DNA from: Methylotenera sp. UBA6020
Lineage (GTDB): Bacteria > Pseudomonadota > Gammaproteobacteria > Burkholderiales > Methylophilaceae
NCBI GenBank assembly: GCA_002429455.1
Contig: DIZU01000112.1
Location: 1-9,451 of the forward strand
Direction of reading: 5' to 3'
DNA: 9,451 nt
The notes under the pieces were generated by a model. The model was not told the DNA's origin, did no database searches, and saw nothing but the letters and a program-made list of their open reading frames with translations. How positions within the stretch are numbered: the stretch's first letter is position 1; each line of letters begins with the position of its first letter. Below are positions 1-7,824 of this stretch, one piece after another. A program made the translations under genes and the position numbers.

Positions 1-690
1 ATTGCAAATAAGTCACTACGTGCGGAGAGTGGCTATGACATGTTGCCACTTTCAGACCGTATCATTAGTAATGTTGTCATGATGGGCATGGGTGAGCCAT
101 TGGCCAATTACGATAACGTGGTCACTGCCATGCAGATTATGTTGGACGACTCCGCATATGGCTTAAGCCGTCGTCGTCTTACGCTTTCAACCAGTGGCTT
201 AGTGTCAGCTATGGATAGGTTGAAAGAGGATTGTCCTGTGGCGTTGGCTGTGAGTTTGCATGCGCCTAATGATGCGTTGCGTGATGTAATCGTGCCGATT
301 AATAAAAAATATCCACTTAAAGAATTAATGGCAGCATGTAACCGCTATTTAGAATGCGCACCGCGTGATTTTGTGACATTTGAATATGTGATGCTGGATG
401 GCGTGAATGACACCGTTGAGCACGCACATCAGCTATTAGAAGTCGTTAGAAATGTATCTTGTAAGTTCAATTTAATTCCATTCAATCCATTTCCGAATAG
501 TGGTTATGAAACCTCTAAAGCCAGTCATATCCGGGTGTTTCGCGATATTTTGATGCAAGCAGGTTATGTGGTGACAGTGCGTAAAACGCGCGGGGAAGAT
601 ATTGATGCAGCTTGCGGTCAGTTAGCCGGTAAAGTCTTAGATAAAACCAAACGCACTGCTAAAAGAATCAAAATTGAGGTGATTGAATGA
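1..690 (+). CDS. rlmN: RlmN, dual-specificity 23S rRNA/tRNA adenine-C2 methyltransferase (5' truncated)
   Basis: RlmN is a radical-SAM enzyme that methylates C2 of A2503 in 23S rRNA and of A37 in some tRNAs. The frame is open from base 1, so 229 residues are visible and the gene starts upstream; the ATG at 40 is internal, because the preceding codons read as conserved RlmN sequence (ANKSLRAE). Seen: the GMGEPL SAM-binding segment with the following NYDNV, the LSTSGL strand, SLHAPND, the [10 protein letters not shown] stretch and the C-terminal [16 protein letters not shown] block. The Cys coded at 613–615 matches the catalytic cysteine E. coli numbers C355. The CX3CX2C iron-sulfur motif and the methyl-carrying cysteine of the family lie in the missing part. 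The stop overlaps the pilW start as ATGA. The family call is secure. Confidence 0.97.
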   Translation: MANKSLRAESGYDMLPLSDRIISNVVMMGMGEPLANYDNVVTAMQIMLDDSAYGLSRRRLTLSTSGLVSAMDRLKEDCPVALAVSLHAPNDALRDVIVPINKKYPLKELMAACNRYLECAPRDFVTFEYVMLDGVNDTVEHAHQLLEVVRNVSCKFNLIPFNPFPNSGYETSKASHIRVFRDILMQAGYVVTVRKTRGEDIDAACGQLAGKVLDKTKRTAKRIKIEVIE

Positions 691-1466
691 GTTCCAATGT
701 AAACTTCAGTACAAAAAAAATAAGCTTGGTTCTATTGTTGTGCACCATCGGTTTAATTTGTGCAGCTTGTGTTAGTCAGCAGCAAAAAGAAAAAGACGAT
801 GAAAATTTAAAAGCGCGTGCGCGTGCTCATACTGATTTAGGCGCAGTTTATTATCAGCAAAAGCAACTTGAAATTTCTTTAGAGGAATTTACAGAAGCGT
901 CGCGAATTGATCCCAGCTTTGGATCGGCCTATAACGGACTGGGTTTAGTGCATGCAGCTCTAGGGCAAGATGGCATTGCCGATGCTAATTTCAAAAAAGC
1001 CATACAAGTAGAACCCACTAATTCAGAGTCTCACAATAATTACGGTAGTTTTTTATGTGCTAGAAACCATATTGATGAATCGATTCAAGAGTTTTTAGCC
1101 GCCGTTAAAAATCCATTGTACGCAACGCCAGCAATGGCGTATACCAACGCAGGTATTTGCTCAATGCGTAAAAAAGATATGGTTAATGCAGAGGTTTATT
1201 TACAGAAAGCTTTGCAAATTGAGCCTTTGTCAAACGCAGCCGCTTATCAGCTCGCTTCAATTCAATTTAAGCGCAATGATGTGGTTGCTGCTAAAACGAG
1301 CTTGCAAAATGTGATGCTTGGCCAGCCCGGACCTGAGGTGCTATGGTTGGCGATTCAAATAGAACGCGCCGTAGGCGCCAGAGACGCTGAAGCTAGCTAT
1401 GCGCTGCAATTGCGGCGCCAATATCCCGATTCTGAACAAGCCAAATTATTGCAAAGTGGAAAATAA
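687..1466 (+). CDS. pilW: PilW/PilF, type IV pilus biogenesis TPR lipoprotein (pilotin)
   Basis: 259 residues. Members of this family are outer-membrane lipoproteins that help the PilQ secretin localise and multimerise during type IV pilus assembly. Seen: a short charged start, a hydrophobic segment (about residues 12–27) and a probable lipidated Cys28 in ICAAC, where Cys rather than Leu occupies the −3 position of the lipobox. Cys25 is a poorer alternative because Ile precedes it. At least four TPR units follow: about 46–79, 80–113, 114–147 and 150–183, each with the A-x-x-x-x-P style ending (RIDP, QVEP, QIEP). The ATG overlaps the rlmN stop, and a GAGGTGA ribosome site at 676–682 inside rlmN supports it. 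The position between rlmN and rodZ is the usual location of pilW/pilF. No other pilus gene is visible here. Confidence 0.9.
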   Translation: MSSNVNFSTKKISLVLLLCTIGLICAACVSQQQKEKDDENLKARARAHTDLGAVYYQQKQLEISLEEFTEASRIDPSFGSAYNGLGLVHAALGQDGIADANFKKAIQVEPTNSESHNNYGSFLCARNHIDESIQEFLAAVKNPLYATPAMAYTNAGICSMRKKDMVNAEVYLQKALQIEPLSNAAAYQLASIQFKRNDVVAAKTSLQNVMLGQPGPEVLWLAIQIERAVGARDAEASYALQLRRQYPDSEQAKLLQSGK

Positions 1467-1468
1467 TC

Positions 1469-2635
1469 ATGACAGATGAAGCTACAACGGACACTTCTAC
1501 GGCAGCACAACTAGATATTGCGCAACCTAGCGATGCCTCACAAGGTCACGCGCCGCTTGGTGAGGTGTTACTCGCTGCGAGAAATGCGAAAGAACTTACG
1601 CAAAAGGACGTGTCTAACAATTTGCGTTTAAGTATCAAGCAAATTAATGCGTTAGAAAGCAATGAGTTTAGCCTCTTACCTGATGCAATGATTACACGTG
1701 GTTTTATTCGGAATTACGCACGTTTTTTAGACGTGGATGCCGAGCCTTTATTAGCTAGCTACCGGGTGCGGGTGCCGGATACATCACCCGTCACCTTAAG
1801 TGTGCAGTCATCCATGCGTCAAGTGATGTCGGATAAAGATAGCCAGCCTTGGCTTAAATACATCTTAGGCAGTATCTTAGTGTTGTTGTTTTTACTTGCA
1901 TGGTTTTTCTACATGGATTACATGCCAAAACCAGTAAAACACTCTGCTGAAAAAATTCCTGAAGCGGTGGTTCCCGCCGTTGCACCATCAACAGAGATAT
2001 CTCTGCCGGAAATTGCCCTGCCTGCTGCTGAGCGTCAGCCAGATACTGGTGATGCGGCTACTGGCTCGGATGCTAGTAGTTCGAGTGTGACTGGTGCAAA
2101 TGCTGATGTTAAAAATACAGTGCCTGCTGTAGTCCCTAATGCCACCACTAACCCAGTACAGCCAATCAAAAATGCCAAAGAAAATATACCTGTAAGCTCA
2201 AAAGACAGTCAGTTGTCACCAATAGTTGCTGTGAATTTCAATGCATCAAAAGCAAGCACTGAGCATGCTGCTACCCAAGCTGCTTTAGTGCAAACTTCTC
2301 CAGTGCAAGCCACACCGAATGGTAAAGCCGCCATTAAGATGGATTCTACCTTGAATGCAGAGGCTAACAACACTAAACCTAGCGAAACACCCGCAGCCGC
2401 AAAAAAAGTCAATATGGCGTTTTCTGAACAGACCTGGGTGAGCGTGACTAATAAATCTGGCAAAGTGATTTATGAAAAGATGCTGGCTGCGGGCAGTGCG
2501 GATGGCTTTGATGGTGAACCGCCATTGAAAATGGTCATTGGGAACGCTAAAGCCACGAAACTCATGTTTTTAGGTAAGCAAATAGACTTGGCATCATCAA
2601 CTAAGAGTAATGTTGCGCACCTCACCTTGGAATAA
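1469..2635 (+). CDS. rodZ: RodZ-like cell-shape protein with HTH and DUF4115 domains
   Basis: 388 residues. RodZ is a bitopic inner-membrane protein that links the MreB cytoskeleton to the wall-elongation machinery. Domains in order: an N-terminal HTH_25/Xre-like domain (about 31–98, including LGEVLLAARNAKELTQKDVS and the FIRNYARFL helix), one transmembrane helix (about 129–149), a long Ala/Pro/Ser/Thr/Asn-rich periplasmic linker (about 155–312), and a C-terminal DUF4115 beta domain (about 315–388, starting near FSEQTWVSVTNKSG and ending NVAHLTLE). In RodZ the HTH binds MreB rather than acting mainly on DNA. The gene starts 2 nt after the pilW stop, with a weak AGTGGA ribosome site at 1455–1460. 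The next gene, ispG, starts 3 nt after its stop, the usual rodZ–ispG order. The N-terminus before the HTH is about 30 residues and looks disordered. Confidence 0.9.
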   Translation: MTDEATTDTSTAAQLDIAQPSDASQGHAPLGEVLLAARNAKELTQKDVSNNLRLSIKQINALESNEFSLLPDAMITRGFIRNYARFLDVDAEPLLASYRVRVPDTSPVTLSVQSSMRQVMSDKDSQPWLKYILGSILVLLFLLAWFFYMDYMPKPVKHSAEKIPEAVVPAVAPSTEISLPEIALPAAERQPDTGDAATGSDASSSSVTGANADVKNTVPAVVPNATTNPVQPIKNAKENIPVSSKDSQLSPIVAVNFNASKASTEHAATQAALVQTSPVQATPNGKAAIKMDSTLNAEANNTKPSETPAAAKKVNMAFSEQTWVSVTNKSGKVIYEKMLAAGSADGFDGEPPLKMVIGNAKATKLMFLGKQIDLASSTKSNVAHLTLE

Positions 2636-2638
2636 TTG

Positions 2639-3970
2639 ATGAGTCTATCTCTACTTAATCAGCCACGCAATACTTTGCAGGTGATGATCGGTCACGTGCC
2701 CGTCGGCGGTGGCTTGGCTGGCGTATTGCCGTCCCCTGTGGTGGTGCAGAGTATGACGAATACGGATACTGCCGATGCAGAAGCGACAATTAAACAAGTA
2801 TTTGAGCTATGGCAAGCGGGTAGTGAAGTTGTCCGTATCACAGTGAACTCGCCTGAAGCTGCTGCACAGGTAGGCCGGATTCGCCGTGGCCTGGATGCGT
2901 TAGGCTGCAATGTGCCGTTGGTCGGTGATTTCCATTACAACGGCCATAAGTTGCTGGCGCAATATCCGGATTGTGCTGAAGCGCTGGCTAAATATCGCAT
3001 TAACCCTGGCAATGTCGGTAAAGGTTCTAAACGTGATGAACAGTTTGCGGCCATGATTGAAGCGGCTGTTCATTATAAAAAAGCGGTGCGCATTGGCGTT
3101 AATTGGGGAAGTTTAGACCAAGCCAAAATGGCGCAAATGATGGACGATAATGCCAAGCTTGCTGAGCCGCTATCGTCTGCTGCGTTAATGCGCGAAGCGC
3201 TGATTCAGTCAGCACTTGAAAGTGCCGCGCAAGCCGTGGCTTTAGGCTTGTCGCCCAACCAAATTATTATTTCTTGCAAAGTCAGCAATGTGCAAGATTT
3301 AGTCAAAGTTTATACTGATCTTGCCAGCCGTAGCGATTACCCATTGCATTTAGGCTTAACTGAGGCCGGCATGGGTTCTAAGGGGATTGTTGCCTCGACA
3401 GCGGCTTTAGCCTTGCTTTTGCAGCAGGGAATTGGCAATACAATTCGCGTATCCTTGACGCCTGAGCCTAATGAATCTCGCACCAAAGAAGTCATCGTGG
3501 CGCAAGAGATTTTGCAAACCATGGGCATACGCTCCTTTACGCCACTGGTAACGGCTTGCCCGGGCTGTGGACGCACTACATCAACCTATTTTCAAGAACT
3601 GGCCATGCAGATTCAAACCTATTTACGCAATCAGATGCCTGTTTGGCGAGGCCAATATGCCGGGGTTGAAAATATGAGTGTTGCCGTCATGGGTTGTGTG
3701 GTGAACGGGCCAGGCGAGTCAAAATTGGCAAATATCGGCATCAGTTTGCCCGGCACTGGCGAAACGCCAGTAGCGCCTGTCTTTGTTGATGGCGAAAAGA
3801 CGGTGACGTTAAAAGGTGACAATATCGCGCAGGAATTTCAGGCTATCGTCGAAAACTACGTGCAAACAAATTATGCAGAAGGTGGAAAGCTGCACTGTTC
3901 AAATCTGTTGAGTCAACCAGATAATTTGAAACAGACAAATAAAACTATTCCTATAAAAGCAGTCGAATGA
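2639..3970 (+). CDS. ispG: IspG, 4-hydroxy-3-methylbut-2-enyl diphosphate synthase
   Basis: 443 residues from the ATG. IspG (GcpE) reduces 2-C-methylerythritol 2,4-cyclodiphosphate to HMBPP in the MEP isoprenoid pathway with a [4Fe-4S] cluster. Seen: N-terminal TIM-barrel motifs ([57 protein letters not shown]). Cluster ligands are Cys307 and Cys310 (ACPGCGR), Cys353 and Glu360 (CVVNGPGE), with the same Cys-to-Glu spacing as E. coli. The protein is longer than E. coli IspG (372) because of an internal insert typical of the long form and a C-terminal tail of about 30 residues (414–443) without obvious homology. A TTG at 2636 is also in frame, but GGAA at 2629–2632 is better spaced for the ATG at 2639. 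The stop overlaps hisS (ATGA). Confidence 0.96.
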   Translation: MSLSLLNQPRNTLQVMIGHVPVGGGLAGVLPSPVVVQSMTNTDTADAEATIKQVFELWQAGSEVVRITVNSPEAAAQVGRIRRGLDALGCNVPLVGDFHYNGHKLLAQYPDCAEALAKYRINPGNVGKGSKRDEQFAAMIEAAVHYKKAVRIGVNWGSLDQAKMAQMMDDNAKLAEPLSSAALMREALIQSALESAAQAVALGLSPNQIIISCKVSNVQDLVKVYTDLASRSDYPLHLGLTEAGMGSKGIVASTAALALLLQQGIGNTIRVSLTPEPNESRTKEVIVAQEILQTMGIRSFTPLVTACPGCGRTTSTYFQELAMQIQTYLRNQMPVWRGQYAGVENMSVAVMGCVVNGPGESKLANIGISLPGTGETPVAPVFVDGEKTVTLKGDNIAQEFQAIVENYVQTNYAEGGKLHCSNLLSQPDNLKQTNKTIPIKAVE

Positions 3971-5310
3971 TGGTAGATGAATCAATAAAAACAGAAGTAA
4001 CACAAAAGCAATCTTTTAAAGCTGAACCTAAACTGATTAAACCATCAAAATTTCAAAGTATTAAGGGTTTTTACGATATTTTGCCCGAGGCTACTCCCTT
4101 ATGGTTTAGGTTGGAGGACACCGCACGCAGCGTGCTCGCACAATATGGGTATAAAAACATCCGTATGCCCTTAGTGGAGCCTACCGATTTATTCGTGCGC
4201 TCTGTTGGTGAGCATACCGATATTGTTGAAAAAGAAATGTATGCTTGGGAAGATCAGCTTAATGGCGATAAGCTGACGCTACGCCCTGAAGGTACCGCCG
4301 GCTGCGTTCGCGCAGTGGTAGAACACAATCTTACTTACAACGGCCCGCTAAGGTTGTGGTACAGCGGTGCGATGTTTCGACATGAAAATGTGCAAAAAGG
4401 CCGTCAACGGCAGTTTCACCAAATTGGTGTAGAAGCGTTTGGTTTTGATAGCCCACAGGTAGATGCCGAGCAAATTGTGTTGTTAGCTAGACTTTGGCGC
4501 GAACTGGGTATTCACGATGTTGAGCTACAAATCAATAGTATAGGCGATGCACATGAACGTGCAGTGTATCGCAATACGTTAATTACTTACTTCGAACAAC
4601 ATATTGATTTGCTGGATGAAGACTCTAAACGTCGCCTGCATACGAATCCGCTCCGGATACTAGACACCAAAAATCCACGTATGCAAGCCATGTGTGACGC
4701 TGCGCCAAAGTTGATGGATTGTTTGGGGGATATAACCCGCACGCATTTTGAAGGTCTGTGTAAGTTACTGGATGCTGCTGGTGTCGTTTATCAGATTAAT
4801 GCACGACTGGTCCGTGGTCTGGATTATTACAATCGTACTGTGTTTGAGTTTGTCACTACCAAGCTCGGCGCTCAAGGCACCATTGCCGGTGGTGGGCGTT
4901 ATGATACATTGGTAGAGCGATTGGGTGGCGAAGCAACTCCTGCTTGCGGCTTTGGTATCGGTTTAGAGCGTGTATTCTTGTTGATGCAAGAGTATGGCGT
5001 GTCAGCTAATGATGCGCCCGATGTATATTTAGTGAATGTAGGTGCGCAAGCTGAACATGCGGCATTTGCCATTGCAGAACAGTTGCGCAATGCCAATATT
5101 CAAGTGGTATTACATGCCGGTGGCGGTAGCTTTAAGTCGCAGATGAAAAAAGCCGATAGAAGCCAAGCCAGATTTGCCTTGATACTGGGTGACGATGAAG
5201 TGGCCAATCATCAGGTCATACTGAAACCGATGCAAGCTACAACCAAGGGTGAGCAATTGCAATGTAGCATTGAAGAGGCGATTGAGTTTTTAACTGCAAA
5301 CAAAAGCTAA
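3967..5310 (+). CDS. hisS: Histidyl-tRNA synthetase (class IIa)
   Basis: 447 residues. HisRS charges tRNA-His with histidine in the cytoplasm as a homodimer. Seen: an N-terminal core start ([13 protein letters not shown], 28–40), the RPEGTAG segment (106–112), motif 2 ([20 protein letters not shown], 132–151), histidine loop HisA ([10 protein letters not shown], 281–290), AGGGRYD (307–313), HisB/motif 3 ([10 protein letters not shown], 326–335) and the anticodon-binding domain (about 350–447, including [15 protein letters not shown]). Compared with E. coli HisRS (424) it carries about 25 extra polar, Lys-rich N-terminal residues. ATG at 3967 overlaps the ispG stop; a second ATG at 3970 is equally possible. 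No ATG, GTG or TTG follows in frame before the conserved core, so the extension is real if the gene is functional. No clear Shine-Dalgarno is visible, which suggests coupling to ispG. Confidence 0.97.
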   Translation: MMVDESIKTEVTQKQSFKAEPKLIKPSKFQSIKGFYDILPEATPLWFRLEDTARSVLAQYGYKNIRMPLVEPTDLFVRSVGEHTDIVEKEMYAWEDQLNGDKLTLRPEGTAGCVRAVVEHNLTYNGPLRLWYSGAMFRHENVQKGRQRQFHQIGVEAFGFDSPQVDAEQIVLLARLWRELGIHDVELQINSIGDAHERAVYRNTLITYFEQHIDLLDEDSKRRLHTNPLRILDTKNPRMQAMCDAAPKLMDCLGDITRTHFEGLCKLLDAAGVVYQINARLVRGLDYYNRTVFEFVTTKLGAQGTIAGGGRYDTLVERLGGEATPACGFGIGLERVFLLMQEYGVSANDAPDVYLVNVGAQAEHAAFAIAEQLRNANIQVVLHAGGGSFKSQMKKADRSQARFALILGDDEVANHQVILKPMQATTKGEQLQCSIEEAIEFLTANKS

Positions 5311-5341
5311 GCACGACTAACCTATAACATTTGGTAAAACC

Positions 5342-6253
5342 ATGACTGCAAAAATTAACACTGATGGATTAAATAAAGTACGTCCATTATTGCAGCTTGA
5401 GCATTTGACTGTTGTGTTGAAAAAAACGCCAACACAGTTATTGGTGAATGATGTGAGTTTTGTGATTGAAACCGGCAAAACTACCTGTGTGGTGGGCGAG
5501 TCCGGCAGTGGCAAAAGTTTAACCGCATTGTCTGTGATGGGGTTGCTTTCTAAGCAACTGCAATTGACTGCAGGCAAAGTATTGTTTCATGATGCTGAAA
5601 CTGGGGTTCAGGATTTAACTTTGCTGGATGCAGAAAGTTTACGAAAAATCAGGGGGGCTAAAATTGCCATGATTTTTCAAGAGCCCATGACTTCGCTGAA
5701 CCCTGTACTCACCGTCGGCTACCAAATAGGTGAGAGTTTAACCACGCATCTGGGCTTTAAAGGTGACGCATTAAAAACTAAAATCGCAAGCTTGCTGGAT
5801 ATGGTGGGTATTCCACCTGACCGTGCCAATAGCTACCCGGATGAGCTTTCAGGTGGGCAACGTCAGCGTGTGATGATCGCCATGAGTATTGCTTGCGAGC
5901 CACGCTTGTTAATTGCCGATGAGCCCACTACGGCCTTAGACGTTACCGTTCAGGCGCAAATACTTAAATTACTCGATACACTTAAAAGCCGTATGAACAT
6001 GGGGATGCTGTTTATTACGCATGATTTTGGTGTAGTGGCAGACATCGCAGATAACGTGGTAGTGATGTTCAGAGGGAAAATTGTGGAGTCTGGCACTAAA
6101 GAGCAAGTGTTAGGTAATCCGCAGCATCCTTACACGCAAGCTTTGCTGGCGTGTGTGCCCGATGCCGAAGGTAAAAAGCCACTGAAGCCGATAGACTATG
6201 CGTGGTTGCCAGAAAATCAATCAGCTATTCAGAACCTTGAGGAGGGTGCATGA
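5342..6253 (+). CDS. ABC transporter ATPase, peptide/nickel (DppD/OppD, YejF N-half-like) class
   Basis: 303 residues; a nucleotide-binding subunit that would power import of a peptide-like or related substrate at the inner membrane. Seen: Walker A GESGSGKS (52–59), Q-loop Gln113 in IFQEPMTSLNP, signature LSGGQRQR (169–176), Walker B LLIADE (189–194), H-loop His227 (FITHD), and the C-terminal oligopeptide/dipeptide extension NPQHPYTQALL (259–269). All ATPase residues are intact. The stretch MNMGMLFITH resembles the first half of E. coli YejF, recalled from memory. It starts 31 nt after hisS with only a weak ribosome site; the ABC core begins near residue 17, so the start is reasonable. The 3' end overlaps the next ATPase by ATGA. 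No permease or binding protein lies next to it, so the substrate cannot be read from this window. Confidence 0.9.
   Translation: MTAKINTDGLNKVRPLLQLEHLTVVLKKTPTQLLVNDVSFVIETGKTTCVVGESGSGKSLTALSVMGLLSKQLQLTAGKVLFHDAETGVQDLTLLDAESLRKIRGAKIAMIFQEPMTSLNPVLTVGYQIGESLTTHLGFKGDALKTKIASLLDMVGIPPDRANSYPDELSGGQRQRVMIAMSIACEPRLLIADEPTTALDVTVQAQILKLLDTLKSRMNMGMLFITHDFGVVADIADNVVVMFRGKIVESGTKEQVLGNPQHPYTQALLACVPDAEGKKPLKPIDYAWLPENQSAIQNLEEGA
6239..6245 (+). promoter_or_regulatory. Strong Shine-Dalgarno for the second ABC ATPase
   Basis: GAGGAGG lies inside the last codons of the first ATPase gene, 4 nt before the ATG at 6250. It is the strongest ribosome site in the window. It fixes the second start and allows independent or coupled initiation at the ATGA overlap. 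Confidence 0.8.
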
Positions 6254-7053
6254 GTGAGTCTGTTTTGGTTGCAAATAACCTGGTGAAAACCTATACGCAA
6301 CGCAGCGGTAAATTTGGTTTTGGTACAACCTTGGTTAAGGCCTTGGATAACGTTAGTATCCGTTTGCGTGCAGGTAGTACGCTGGCGGTTGTAGGTGAAT
6401 CTGGCAGCGGTAAATCCACGTTGGCGCGTTGTCTGTTACAATTGCAACCCTTAGATAGTGGTGAAGTGCTGTTTGCAGGACAAGACTTGTCCAAAATGAA
6501 TGGTGCTGAACTCAGGTCAGTGCGTAAAAATCTGCAAATGGTCTTTCAGGACCCATTCGCATCGCTGAATCCGCGCATGCGTGTGGGTGAAATAGTCGGT
6601 GAAGGTTTATTGATTCATAGGTTAGGCAGTAGCGCAGAGCAGCAACAAAAAGTAATTGCAATGTTAAAGCGTGTTGGCTTAACTGAAGTTGATATGCAAA
6701 AATACCCGCATGAATTTTCAGGTGGGCAAAGGCAACGTATTGGTATTGCACGTGCTCTAGTGTTGCAGCCTAAAGTGGTGGTGTGTGATGAACCGGTGTC
6801 TGCATTAGATGTATCAATTCAGGCGCAGATTTTGTTATTACTCAAAGAGTTGCAGCAAGAAATGTCACTTAGTTATCTGTTTATTAGCCATGATTTACGT
6901 GTGGTGCGCCATATCGCGGACGATATCGTGGTGATGTATCAGGGCAGGGTGGTTGAGCAGGGGGTGGTTGTAGATATTTATCAACAACCACAACATGAAT
7001 ATACGCGTAATTTACTCGCGGCTATTCCTGGTAAAAAAGCAATGAATGCATAA
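6250..7053 (+). CDS. ABC transporter ATPase, peptide/nickel (DppF/OppF, YejF C-half-like) class
   Basis: 267 residues; probable partner of the preceding ATPase in a heterodimeric nucleotide-binding pair. Seen: Walker A GESGSGKS (49–56), Q-loop Gln100 (VFQDPFASLNP), signature FSGGQRQR (156–163; Phe in first place occurs in this subfamily), Walker B VVVCDE (176–181), H-loop His214 (FISHD) and a C-terminal PQHEYTRNLL extension (247–256). That extension and LSYLFISHDLRVVR recall the second half of E. coli YejF more than classic OppF; this is from memory, not a search. The protein is shorter than typical OppF (over 300), lacking a long C-terminal zinc/cysteine-type tail. It begins in the overlap ATGA behind a strong GAGGAGG site. 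The gene ends with tandem stops (TAATAA). A 66-nt gap to yfgM follows. Confidence 0.89.
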   Translation: MSESVLVANNLVKTYTQRSGKFGFGTTLVKALDNVSIRLRAGSTLAVVGESGSGKSTLARCLLQLQPLDSGEVLFAGQDLSKMNGAELRSVRKNLQMVFQDPFASLNPRMRVGEIVGEGLLIHRLGSSAEQQQKVIAMLKRVGLTEVDMQKYPHEFSGGQRQRIGIARALVLQPKVVVCDEPVSALDVSIQAQILLLLKELQQEMSLSYLFISHDLRVVRHIADDIVVMYQGRVVEQGVVVDIYQQPQHEYTRNLLAAIPGKKAMNA

Positions 7054-7119
7054 TAACTAGATACAACAGCAGCATAGCTAAAATATATAGATTAGATTTG
7101 AACCAGATTAGGAAATGAA

Positions 7120-7743
7120 ATGGCATATGATTTAGAAGAACAAGAGCAGTTAGATGAATTTAAGGCTTGGTGGAAACGCTATGGCAAAATGGTCGTTAAT
7201 ATAGCACTGGCTTTATTGGTGGGCTACTCAGCTGCTCAAGGCTGGAAATACTACCAAACTAAGCAGTCAGTCGAAGCTTCTACACAGTATCAAGAGTTGG
7301 TCGTTACTGATGAAAAAGACTTAAAAGCCATTCAAGCAAAGTCCGCCGCTTTGATGGATCAATTTAGTGCAACGCCTTATGCCGGACGTGCTGCCTTATT
7401 TGCTGCCAAAGCCAATTACCAAGCAAAAGAAATTAAAAGTGCAAAAGCGCAGTTGGATTGGACCATTAAAAATGCAAAAGAAACCTCTGTAAAAGCCATT
7501 GCCAGTTTGCAATTAGCCAACATTTTAGCTGAAGAAAAAGATTTTGATGGAGCGCTAAAAGTACTGGATGCACCGCACGATACAGGCTTTGATGGTTTAT
7601 TTGCTGACCTAAAAGGTGATATTTTAGTGGCTTTAGGTAAAGGCGATGAGGCTAAGATTGCATATCAGCATGCGTTGACCAAACTCGACCCGCAAGGTAG
7701 ATATCGTGTACTTACACAACAGAAACTTGAAGCACTTGGTTAA
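7120..7743 (+). CDS. yfgM: YfgM-like TPR protein, ancillary SecYEG translocon subunit
   Basis: 207 residues, essentially the length of E. coli YfgM (206). YfgM is an inner-membrane protein with a periplasmic TPR-like domain that associates with PpiD and the SecYEG translocon and helps hand secreted proteins to periplasmic chaperones. Seen: an acidic cytoplasmic start typical of the family (YDLEEQEQLDEFKAWWKRYG), one transmembrane helix (about 23–43) and helical repeats rich in Ala/Lys/Leu to the end (for example AKANYQAKEIKSAKAQLDW and LANILAEEKDFDGALKVLD). ATG at 7120 is preceded by AGGA at 7110–7113. Its position directly before bamB is the standard arrangement and ties it to envelope protein traffic. 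The 66-nt upstream gap has AT-rich −10-like hexamers but no matching −35 box, so no promoter is called. Confidence 0.92.
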   Translation: MAYDLEEQEQLDEFKAWWKRYGKMVVNIALALLVGYSAAQGWKYYQTKQSVEASTQYQELVVTDEKDLKAIQAKSAALMDQFSATPYAGRAALFAAKANYQAKEIKSAKAQLDWTIKNAKETSVKAIASLQLANILAEEKDFDGALKVLDAPHDTGFDGLFADLKGDILVALGKGDEAKIAYQHALTKLDPQGRYRVLTQQKLEALG

Positions 7744-7744
7744 T

Positions 7745-7789
7745 AATTTCTTGATTAATTGTTCAAGATTAACAATTAATCAAGAAATT
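7745..7789 (+). repeat. Perfect 19-bp inverted repeat with 7-nt loop
   Basis: The left arm at 7745–7763 (AATTTCTTGATTAATTGTT) is exactly complementary to 7771–7789, with the loop CAAGATT at 7764–7770. Only three of the 19 pairs are G-C. It begins one base after the yfgM stop codon and ends 24 nt before the bamB ribosome site. No T-run follows on either strand, so it is not a standard intrinsic terminator. It could be an RNA hairpin that sets relative yfgM and bamB output, a protein-binding palindrome, or a remnant of a very small mobile repeat. Confidence 0.95.
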
Positions 7790-7813
7790 CAATCAGCAAA
7801 TTCTAAACAGGCT

Positions 7814-7817
7814 GGAG
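7814..7817 (+). promoter_or_regulatory. Ribosome site that supports a TTG start for bamB
   Basis: GGAG at 7814–7817 is 7 nt before TTG at 7825 and 10 nt before a second TTG at 7828. An in-frame stop (TAA, 7804–7806) lies upstream with no ATG or GTG between, so the spacing favours TTG 7825. Confidence 0.6.
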
Positions 7818-7824
7818 CATAGTA

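Noticed and set aside
2209..2463. 84-codon open frame on the − strand with hydrophobic stretches
   Set aside because: It lies wholly inside rodZ, opposite the low-complexity linker whose Ala/Thr codons read as hydrophobic residues in reverse. It has no family resemblance.
2636..2638. TTG as the ispG start
   Set aside because: ATG three bases later is better spaced from GGAA at 2629–2632 and is the stronger codon.
5323..5328. TATAAC as a −10 box for the ABC genes
   Set aside because: No −35-like hexamer lies 16–18 bp upstream, and a start from it would leave almost no leader before the ATG at 5342.
5317..5577. − strand open frame over the hisS–ABC junction
   Set aside because: It mostly mirrors the first ATPase gene, shows no recognisable protein features and lacks a ribosome site. 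The + strand genes explain the region.
6239..6253. Programmed −1 frameshift joining the two ATPases into one YejF-like protein
   Set aside because: No slippery heptamer is visible. The ATGA overlap with a strong ribosome site is explained by ordinary re-initiation.
7079..7089. TAAAAT/TATATA as a −10 box upstream of yfgM
   Set aside because: The correctly spaced upstream hexamers match the −35 consensus poorly. AT-rich spacers give such hits by chance.
7745..7789. Intrinsic terminator for yfgM
   Set aside because: The stem is nearly all A-T and is followed by CAATCAGC rather than a run of T, on either strand.
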